In this document: piece by piece, positions 57,575-64,000 of the stretch | Layout of the letters: the number at the start of each line of letters is the position of its first letter | Position numbering within the stretch: the stretch's first letter is position 1 | NCBI GenBank assembly: GCA_002495885.1 | Contig: DAHG01000071.1 | Location: forward strand, 23,505-87,504 | From: Methanocellaceae archaeon UBA148 | GTDB taxonomy: Archaea > Halobacteriota > UBA148 | Length of the DNA: 64,000 bases | Direction: 5' to 3' | Program-made: the position numbers and the translations under genes | Notes under the pieces: model-generated | The model's database searches: none | Seen by the model: the letters and a program-made list of their open reading frames with translations, nothing else | What the model was told of the DNA's origin: nothing

Positions 57575-57588
57575 AAAAGTGAAGTGTA

Positions 57589-57615
57589 GGTGAGCCTCCT
57601 CGTCACCGCATTTTT
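57589..57615 (+). terminator. Hairpin terminator after copA-YHS
   Basis: GGTGA (57589-57593) pairs with TCACC (57603-57607), with a T-run at 57611-57615. Confidence 0.5.
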
Positions 57616-57686
57616 AACAGAATCTCAAGGAGGTAACATCTATTTAAGAGGGTTGAGGTAATAATTGCCAACATGGACTATCAAAA

Positions 57687-57846
57687 ATGAAAAAGATAGT
57701 GGGCTGTTGTGCTTTTGTTAACTTTGATTACATATTCTTTTTCAGGGTGCGTTGAAAACGAATTTAAATCGACTCCGAAACCAACATTAACTTCTATGCC
57801 CCCCCCAAGAGCCACGATGTCCAACTATAAAAATAAAAGGAGATGA
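57687..57846 (+). pseudogene. Frameshifted lipoprotein remnant
   Basis: ATG 57687 starts a signal peptide-like MKKIVGCCAF; one frame change at TTTTG then gives LTLITYSFSGC, a lipobox, followed by a Thr/Pro linker and a stop at 57846. 160 bases is one more than a multiple of three. The body of the protein is missing. Confidence 0.45.
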
Positions 57847-57850
57847 AAAA

Positions 57851-59515
57851 ATGAAAACGAAGATATTTCATCAGGCATTAGTGCTGATTTTATTCTTCTC
57901 GATGGCGGCGGTGATAGTGCCAGCAAATCCTGTGTCGGCACAAACGGTATGTTTGCAGGTTGATGGAGTGGGTTTGGCTGATGGCAATCCCATTCCTGGC
58001 TGGGACTTGATTTTTGGCGGTTCACCAGCAATTGCAACTGTTACTGCAACTTCCAATTCTGCAGGTATTCATTCGGGTAGCCGTGGTGTTCGTGTAAATG
58101 GTGACTACGCAGCTGGTAAAGAACTTGACATTGTTGTTGCCCACGCATTGTCACCGTAGATTACTGGCATTACCCCTAAACTGGGAACTTCGACCAACTC
58201 TATGTTTTGCTTGAATGGCGGTAGCTACCCAGGCATCGGTGGAGTAACTCGTTGGGAATATTTAAAGGTAATGAAGAACGATCAAGGCATATGGTGGGTA
58301 GACAGTGAAGGTGGATCTCGTTCCGTGGCCACGTACTCAGGTAAGTACACCCATATTGTGATTACGATCGACACCAGCACTGGCCTGTTCGACGTCAATA
58401 TCGACGAGCAGTTCGTCTACAGTGGAACGGTTGACTACGCAGAAGAGATTAAGACCTCTTGGCATTTGGTATATCTCTGCACACAGTGGTCGTGGTGGAG
58501 TTGGTACCGACAGCTACTTTGACGACATCTTGATCACCGCTACTCAAACTACGCCCACACCCCAGTTAGTAATCTTCGCAGACGACTTTGAGTACGACGA
58601 CTCACTTGAAAATCATGGGTGGATAATTGAATATGGTAATCCTCATACTGCTATGGATCCAGAGAATGCTGACAACTGGGCAGCTTACATACAGTCGACT
58701 GCAAATACTGGGATTCAACTGTTCTATCATTCCTTCAATGAACTCCAACTACAACCCGGCATGCAACTTTCCATCAGATTCTATGATACGGGAGCGAACT
58801 ATGCCAATTGTGATGTCCATACTTACGTATTTTTTGATGACAACTCCAGACAAGTTGAGGTCGGATGGTACAATAACCCATCGAGTTTCGAATATTCCTA
58901 CGACTTTACTAGCAGTTGGTCAGGTCACCTCTATGAAACGTATGGCTTGCGAGGCATTCGATGGCACACCTTCACATGGAGAGTGGATCAAAGTGGAGGG
59001 ATCGACCTACTGATCGATGGGAAACTGATTATTGACGATTTAATGGGACCTGGCAATAGTCCAGTTGTCACATTATCAAAGTTCCGTGTAAATGCCGGTT
59101 CGGACCCCTATACTTATTCTTTTAGCGTCGATGACTTCCTCGTAACGCGAGATGGAGTACCAGTGTCGGTTGAAGCCTCTATCGACTTCGATCCAGATAC
59201 TCTAAACCTCAAGAGCAAAGGCAAATGGGTCACAGTTTATACAGAACTTCCAGCAGGATATGATGTAACCGACATCAATGTAGTACTATGCTCCTCAGCG
59301 ATCTAATTCCAGCAGAGCTAAAACCAACGGAAATTGGGGACTATGATCATGACGGTATTCCCGACCTAATGGTGAAATTTGACAGACAAGCAGTGATTAA
59401 TATACTCCCAATCGGAGACTCGGTGGAAATAATTATATCAGGAAGATTAACCGACGGAACACCATTTGAAGGCACCGATACAATCAGAGTAATAGGAAAG
59501 GGCAAAAGCAAATAG
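57851..59515 (+). pseudogene. Decayed secreted protein: in-frame TAG plus two frameshifts
   Basis: Signal peptide (1-30, ending VSAQ) after GGAGATG. The first frame meets TAG at 58157-58159 but continues in the same frame. It shifts near 58455, where the downstream frame reads IWYISAHSGRGGVGTDSYF, and shifts back near 59288. Total length is an exact multiple of three, so the indels cancel. Two jelly-roll-like units are followed by a C-terminal domain (GDYDHDGIPDLMVKFDRQ) common in archaeal surface proteins. Either a pseudogene or assembly errors. Confidence 0.75.
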
Positions 59516-59529
59516 ATTTAAAAAGTTGA

Positions 59530-59562
59530 GATAAGCAACCCTGCTTATCTTTCTATTTTTTA
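59530..59562 (+). terminator. Hairpin terminator
   Basis: GATAAGCA (59530-59537) pairs with TGCTTATC (59542-59549) with a 4-base loop, then a long T-rich run. It follows the decayed secreted-protein gene. The next 180 bases hold nothing recognisable. Confidence 0.75.
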
Positions 59563-59732
59563 TTTTTCGATCTTCAATTTCATCTTTATTCAAAAATTAT
59601 GCTAAGGTGTGACATCATAAAGTGGGTACCGTAGAATTTTCATTTGGTATTTTTAATAAGACTACCAAACCTATGGGGCTAACAGATCTAACATATCGCA
59701 TTTTCAATGGAACTTTGTTCTCTATCTCAGAA

Positions 59733-60020
59733 TTATGATGACTGTAACTTTCCTCTTCCGCTCAACTCACGCTGGCGCTCTATACTCATCTTTATAAGAA
59801 TCTCGTAGATTCGCTTCACTGCACTCACATCCATACCATGTTCTGTCGCCGCTTCCACCGCCCGTTTTAGCACTACATTATTTTGCTCCTCATCATCGAT
59901 TTCCACATTCTCCTTTTTCTTGGCATCCAATATTTTCTCTGCAAGACCGGTTCGCTGAGCTATGAGCTCGATGATTTGGTCATCAATTTTCTGGATTTCT
60001 TCCCTAACATCCCTTAGCAT
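59733..60020 (-). CDS. Chorismate mutase, AroQ type
   Basis: 95 residues, all-helical. REEIQKIDDQIIELIAQRT with Arg and the later AVKRIYEILIKMSIERQ match AroQ. Converts chorismate to prephenate for Phe/Tyr synthesis. Overlaps the shikimate kinase gene by 7 bases. Confidence 0.92.
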   Translation of the reverse strand: MLRDVREEIQKIDDQIIELIAQRTGLAEKILDAKKKENVEIDDEEQNNVVLKRAVEAATEHGMDVSAVKRIYEILIKMSIERQRELSGRGKLQSS

Positions 60021-60874
60021 GATTCCACCCTCGCACCAGTATTATTTATCTCGGTCCTTATGGTTTTTCCTTTTAAACGCTTCCATGCCTTAATTACATC
60101 ATCGACATCATCTATGCAAACTATGGCGGTGAACGCTGGTCCTGTGCCAGACAGGCTTACGCCGGTGGCTCCAGCCTCTAATGCGCACAGCATCGGTTCA
60201 GGGTCAAAGCCAAGTGTAGAGCAATACAGAAAGCCATTTAGCGTCATCGCTTTTTCAAACTCTTCATCCAAGGCTAGGTCATATGCGATATTTATCCAAG
60301 GGGCAATCAGTCTTGACCTAACTACGTCGGTGTCTGCAGTGAAAGCCTGAGATTGTGGCACGAAGACCAGTACCTCCGACTCTCTCTCAACCCTTTTTAC
60401 CAATAATTGCTCCCTGTTATCTGTGACAACTATGCCCCCAAGATATGAGGCGGCAGCATCATCAAAAGCGCCTGTTATCGTCACTCCCGCGTCAAAAGCG
60501 GCTTGAATCCCCAGGCGTATCGTTTCTAAGGGCTCCATTTTTTCATTCAGGGCATCCAGCGTTGCTAGGACCGTAGCGTTGGCGGCAGCGCTGCTGCTCT
60601 TTAAACCTCTTGCGATGGGAATTTCGCTGCTCGTCCTTACACGAGCATCACCACTATTATACTCAAATCTGTCCAGTACGAGCTTTACGCAACGCTCGAT
60701 CAGCGTGGTATCACCGTCGCCTCCTGCGATCTCACCACGAATGCCATTTGCTCCTTCACTTAACTCAACCTCTGCTGTTGTACGCAGGTCAATGGCAAAT
60801 GCTGAGCCATTCCACGTTGCAATGGCATTTATGATCGTGCCGGCCCCACAGGCAGATGCTCGTCCTTTTGTCAT
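60014..60874 (-). CDS. aroK: Shikimate kinase, archaeal GHMP type
   Basis: 286 residues. GHMP ATP motif PIARGLKSSSAAANA, and GAFDDAAASYLGG and VSLSGTGPAF typical of archaeal shikimate kinase rather than the bacterial P-loop enzyme. ATG at 60874 gives the family start; a longer frame enters the divergent promoter. Confidence 0.93.
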   Translation of the reverse strand: MTKGRASACGAGTIINAIATWNGSAFAIDLRTTAEVELSEGANGIRGEIAGGDGDTTLIERCVKLVLDRFEYNSGDARVRTSSEIPIARGLKSSSAAANATVLATLDALNEKMEPLETIRLGIQAAFDAGVTITGAFDDAAASYLGGIVVTDNREQLLVKRVERESEVLVFVPQSQAFTADTDVVRSRLIAPWINIAYDLALDEEFEKAMTLNGFLYCSTLGFDPEPMLCALEAGATGVSLSGTGPAFTAIVCIDDVDDVIKAWKRLKGKTIRTEINNTGARVESC

Positions 60875-60919
60875 TTGAACTATTGTTTGTAAGTTGGTAT
60901 ATATCAAAGAAACCTTTAT

Positions 60920-60941
60920 ATATTTAGGTATGCCTAAATAT
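60920..60941. promoter_or_regulatory. DtxR-type operator over the feo TATA box
   Basis: ATATTTAGG, four bases, CCTAAATAT: 9-bp perfect arms, similar to the TTAGG-CCTAA core of DtxR/IdeR sites. It overlaps TTTATATA (60915-60922) and lies 10 bases before the regulator ATG. It also sits between this operon and the divergent shikimate kinase gene. Confidence 0.75.
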
Positions 60942-60950
60942 TTGAGCTGT

Positions 60951-61370
60951 ATGCAAGATAGATCTGAAGAGTATCTAGAAACGATATTGTACTTGACCCA
61001 AGTACGTGGGACGGCAAAGACATCTGAAATAGCTGAAGAGCTAGGCGTTTCACCCCCCAGCGTTACTGAGATGGTTCAAAAGCTTTCAGAGGGGGGCTAT
61101 GTAGAATATGTCCCTTATTACGGTGTTACTCTGACCCCCTCAGGAAGGAGGGAAGCTTCAAGGATAAAACGCCGCCATCAGTTGCTTGAGACGTTCCTCG
61201 TAGAATTTTTGGAAATGAATAAAGATGATGCACACAGGGAGGCTTGCAAGTTGGAGCATGTAATATCTGATGACGTCGAACGACGATTTTGTTCGATGAT
61301 GGGCCATCCTGAAAAATGCCCTGATGGGAATCTGATTGAACGGGCGTCATGCTGCTTTGAGGAGGAATGA
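60951..61370 (+). CDS. DtxR-family metal-dependent regulator
   Basis: 139 residues. N-terminal winged helix (SEEYLETILYLTQVRG, ELGVSPPSVTEMVQKL) and metal-binding dimer domain (RRHQLLETFLVEFL, CKLEHVISDDVERR), with C-terminal cysteines. ATG 60951 fits the promoter. First gene of the feo operon; probably senses Fe2+ or Mn2+ and represses it. Confidence 0.9.
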   Translation: MQDRSEEYLETILYLTQVRGTAKTSEIAEELGVSPPSVTEMVQKLSEGGYVEYVPYYGVTLTPSGRREASRIKRRHQLLETFLVEFLEMNKDDAHREACKLEHVISDDVERRFCSMMGHPEKCPDGNLIERASCCFEEE

Positions 61371-61597
61371 TTCCATTATCTGAGCTGGATACTAGAAAAG
61401 CAGCAATAGTGGAACATGTAGAAGGTGGGCCAGGATTTCAGAGGCGCTTGGCGTCGTTGGGCATTAGGGCTGGAAAGTCCATTCGGAGGATCGCTTCTGA
61501 GCCCCTCAGGGGTCCGATAATCGTCGAAGTAGATGGTACCAGAGTTGCAATCGGAAGAGGGATGGCGATGAAAATATTTGTGGTGGTGACTAATTGA
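61367..61597 (+). CDS. feoA: Ferrous iron transport protein FeoA
   Basis: 76 residues, SH3-like fold: HVEGGPGFQRRLASLGIRAG and GTRVAIGRGMAMKI. Helps FeoB. ATGA overlap with the regulator and TTGA overlap with FeoB-N. Confidence 0.92.
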   Translation: MIPLSELDTRKAAIVEHVEGGPGFQRRLASLGIRAGKSIRRIASEPLRGPIIVEVDGTRVAIGRGMAMKIFVVVTN

Positions 61598-62085
61598 AGA
61601 TACTTCTAATGGGCAACCCAAATGTGGGAAAGAGTGCTCTATTCTCCAGGCTGACTGGTGTAAATGTCATAGTTTCGAATTATCCTGGTACTACTGTAGA
61701 GTTCAAGAAGGGTACGATGAGGATTGGTGGCCAGTGGGCGGAGGTAATTGATGTGCCAGGGGCCTACACATTGGAACCCACCAATAAGGCAGAGGAGATA
61801 GCAACAGGGATGATAAAAGAGGGGGAGGTAATTATTAACGTAGTGGATGCAACAAACTTAGAGAGAAATCTCTATCTGACGCTTCAATTGCTGGAAAGGA
61901 AGATACCGATGATAATCGCGCTTAACGTTTGGGATGATGCAAAGCACAAGGGTATCATTATCGATATCGGAAGGCTTGAAAAACTTTTAAATACACCCGT
62001 TGTACCCACCGTTGCCATTACTGGCGAAGGAATTAAGGTCCTTGTGTCTAGATTGCCAGAGGTCATAAACCATGAAAGCACATAG
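61594..62085 (+). CDS. feoB: FeoB GTPase domain as a separate protein
   Basis: 163 residues. G1 GNPNVGKS (7-14), a YPGTTVE switch, G3 DVPGAY, G4 NVWD. It ends where the FeoB helical linker would begin. TTG start. The membrane part is encoded by the next gene 11 bases downstream in another frame, with its own ribosome site. Confidence 0.88.
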   Translation: MKILLMGNPNVGKSALFSRLTGVNVIVSNYPGTTVEFKKGTMRIGGQWAEVIDVPGAYTLEPTNKAEEIATGMIKEGEVIINVVDATNLERNLYLTLQLLERKIPMIIALNVWDDAKHKGIIIDIGRLEKLLNTPVVPTVAITGEGIKVLVSRLPEVINHEST

Positions 62086-62096
62086 GGAAGGTTAGG

Positions 62097-63323
62097 ATGC
62101 CAGTCAATGATGAACTTGCTGACGAGCAAAGATGGGTTGAGATTGGCAGGATAATTAGCCAAGTACAAACCATAACACATCGTCACCATACCTTTCTAGA
62201 GAGACTAGGAGACGCGAGCATCAAACCCCTGACAGGATCTATCATAGCTATGATTGTCTTGTTTTTTACATTTCAGCTCATAAGGCTTGTCGGGGAAGGT
62301 CTAATAGATTACGTATTCGAGCCGATTTTTGATGCTTACACTCCCCTTGTGATAAAATTGAGCGAACTACTCGGCCCTGGTTTTGTTCACGACATCTTGA
62401 TAGGAACGCTGATAGAAGAAAAAATAGATTATGTGCAGTCCATGGGATTGTTGACCACCGGACTCTTCGTTCCATTTGCCATGGTCTTGCCATACGTGTT
62501 TGCATTTTATTTGGTACTAGGTTTTTTAGAGGATTGTGGGTATTTGCCTAGATTGGCCGTGTTAATGGATAGCCTAATGCATAAAATAGGCTTGCACGGT
62601 TTATCCATCGTTTCATTCTTGCTTGGCTTGGGGTGCAACGTCCCTGGAGCTCTGTCCACTAGACTCTTGGATACTAAAAAACAGGTTTTCATTGCTGCAA
62701 CTCTCATGGCAATTGCGGTTCCTTGTATGGCTCAAATCGCTATGATAGTCGGACTAGTTGGCAAATATGGTACGAAGGGTCTAGGAATTGTTTTTTTCAC
62801 ACTTTTTATAGTGTGGGTGGTCCTTGGATATTTGCTAAACAAAATTTTGAAGGGAACGAGTCCAGAAATATTTATGGAAATTCCACCCTATAGAATTCCT
62901 TATTGGGGCGCATTACTAAAGAAGTTGTGGATGAGAATAAGATTTTTTGTCGGAGAGGCAGTTCCGTATGTATTGCTGGGAGTATTAGCCACAAACATTA
63001 TCTATATCCTAGGAATCATCGAATTTATGGGCCAAATTTTTTCTCCCATAGTTGTAGGGTTGCTTGGATTGCCAGCTGAGGCAGTTGCAGCACTCATGGT
63101 TGGGTTCCTGCGTAAGGATGTAGCCATGGGAATGCTTCTCCCACTTGGTTTGACCCTGTCTCAAGCAATAGTTGCTAGCGTAGTGTTGGCAATGTATTTC
63201 CCATGTATTGCTACGTTTGTCGTTTTAACTAAAGAGCTAGGGATAGTTGATATGACAAAATCAGCTGCGATCATGATCACCTCTACTTTACTGGTCGGAG
63301 GTTTGCTCAATATAATTTTATAG
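62097..63323 (+). CDS. feoB: FeoB membrane domain as a separate protein
   Basis: 408 residues, eight or so spans. Two gate halves: LEDCGYLPRLAVLMD...GCNVPG near 175 and later FLRKDVAMGMLLP, both FeoB hallmarks. The first 60 residues correspond to the linker after the G domain. AAGGTTAGG before the ATG supports independent translation. Confidence 0.9.
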   Translation: MPVNDELADEQRWVEIGRIISQVQTITHRHHTFLERLGDASIKPLTGSIIAMIVLFFTFQLIRLVGEGLIDYVFEPIFDAYTPLVIKLSELLGPGFVHDILIGTLIEEKIDYVQSMGLLTTGLFVPFAMVLPYVFAFYLVLGFLEDCGYLPRLAVLMDSLMHKIGLHGLSIVSFLLGLGCNVPGALSTRLLDTKKQVFIAATLMAIAVPCMAQIAMIVGLVGKYGTKGLGIVFFTLFIVWVVLGYLLNKILKGTSPEIFMEIPPYRIPYWGALLKKLWMRIRFFVGEAVPYVLLGVLATNIIYILGIIEFMGQIFSPIVVGLLGLPAEAVAALMVGFLRKDVAMGMLLPLGLTLSQAIVASVVLAMYFPCIATFVVLTKELGIVDMTKSAAIMITSTLLVGGLLNIIL

Positions 63324-63332
63324 GGTGATAAG

Positions 63333-64000
63333 TTGAAAATAGATAAAAATAATAAATTAGGTCACATCTGGGATGAGTTAAGGCACCATGTTCCGTTTAC
63401 AGCATTTGGTACCTCTATCGCACTTATTTTATTGGGTGTGTTAACGGTGATCCTTTCGCCGAGCAAGGCGGCAATGTCTGAGTATGGTCATGAGTTGTTC
63501 CACGTATTCCACCCAGTGCACATCCTGTTTAGCGCTACAGCCACGACTGCCATGTTTTGGAGATATGAGAGACGGGTTTTCAAAGCGGTAATCATTGGGC
63601 TAGTGGGCTCAATTGGAATTTGTGGCCTCAGTGATGTATTTTTTCCATTTCTCGGTGGAACGGTCGTTGGCATTGAAATGGAATTTCATTGGTGTTTGAT
63701 CGAACATCCCCAAATCGTTTTGCCATTTGCAATTTTCGGCGTGCTCATTGGATTAGCATCTACTAACATGGTTCATGGAAGAAGCCCCACCGTATTTTCC
63801 CACAGTTCACACGTTTTCATAAGCACGATGGCAACGATGTTTTATCTAATGGCGTTTGGTTTCACTGAATGGATCCCCCATATCGCAGAGACCTTCCTCA
63901 TCATATTTCTGGGTGTGACGATCCCCTGTTGTACAAGTGATATAATATTCCCACTGCTGTTTAGCAAACCTATTGTTGACCAAATCTATAAATATCATGA
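63333..64000 (+). CDS. His-rich membrane protein after FeoB (runs off the edge)
   Basis: TTG 63333 with GGGTGATAA upstream opens 222 codons with no stop before the window ends. At least five membrane spans. His-rich: HELFHVFHPVHILFSA, MEFHWCLIEHP, HSSHVF. I do not know the family. Its place in the operon suggests a role in iron handling; the His could bind metal. Confidence 0.7.
   Translation, partial: MKIDKNNKLGHIWDELRHHVPFTAFGTSIALILLGVLTVILSPSKAAMSEYGHELFHVFHPVHILFSATATTAMFWRYERRVFKAVIIGLVGSIGICGLSDVFFPFLGGTVVGIEMEFHWCLIEHPQIVLPFAIFGVLIGLASTNMVHGRSPTVFSHSSHVFISTMATMFYLMAFGFTEWIPHIAETFLIIFLGVTIPCCTSDIIFPLLFSKPIVDQIYKYH

Noticed and set aside
62083..62100. FeoB split as a TAG read-through
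   Set aside because: The membrane-domain frame differs from the G-domain frame, so TAG decoding alone cannot join them.

Overview
The window comes from an anaerobic euryarchaeon of the methanogen/ANME type. The informational genes are archaeal (PriS, GINS, MCM, TBP, NMD3, Nop10, S27e, L44e, aIF2-alpha). Lipid genes include sn-glycerol-1-phosphate dehydrogenase, a geranylgeranyl reductase and the archaeal aconitase-X/UbiD mevalonate branch. A methanogenesis marker 14 gene ties it to methanogens or their methane/alkane-oxidising relatives. Many starts carry a GGTGAT or GGAGG ribosome site, and TTG and GTG starts are common. The genus cannot be named from sequence alone.

Layout. 0-9 kb: a secreted PGF-CTERM-like protein, the cobalt transporter cbiMNQO, then a tight cluster priS-GINS-rpl44e-rps27e-aif2a-nop10-PAC2-endonuclease Q. 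9-17 kb: GTP-PEPCK, an 830-base stretch with no clear gene, ferredoxin plus geranylgeranyl reductase, TrkA-TrkH-TrkA, RNase HII and TatA. 17-29 kb: thiC behind a frameshifted Cas4/RecB-like nuclease, an Hjc-like nuclease, TBP, MCM-DUF424-NMD3, and a minus-strand operon of secreted COG1361 protein, ABC exporter and prenyl synthase. 28-31 kb: Taw2 and a GTPBP1-like GTPase.

31-34.9 kb is an AT-rich accessory region. It holds UPF0316 and SemiSWEET membrane proteins, then a cassette bounded by inverted repeats with an HNH protein, the C-terminal part of a C5 DNA methyltransferase, and a NurA-family nuclease interrupted by one in-frame TAG. 34.9-41.5 kb is core again: thyA, methanogenesis marker 14, and an HD-UbiX-UbiD-AcnX-L-AcnX-S operon. 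41.5-47.5 kb mixes an AtpI-like protein, a 66-bp palindromic insertion, MarC, two metal/stress loci (Fe-S protein, ArsM), a phosphoesterase and a CYTH protein.

47.5-54.8 kb holds core genes (FKBP, UPF0179, egsA, DUF63, SpoIIM-like, proS) between two copies of a 70-bp identical sequence. Each copy precedes a truncated Cas1-like N-terminus, and the second copy is cut by an AT-rich insertion. 54.9-59.5 kb has CopA plus a YHS protein and a decayed secreted protein. 59.7-64 kb has chorismate mutase, archaeal shikimate kinase, and a DtxR-regulated ferrous iron locus with FeoB split in two and a His-rich membrane protein running off the edge.

The main unexplained signals are the inverted-repeat nuclease/methylase cassette with its in-frame amber codon, the paired Cas1-like remnants with identical 70-bp leaders, a 49-bp dispersed inverted repeat 15 kb apart, and the 66-bp palindromic element with a 9-bp target duplication.
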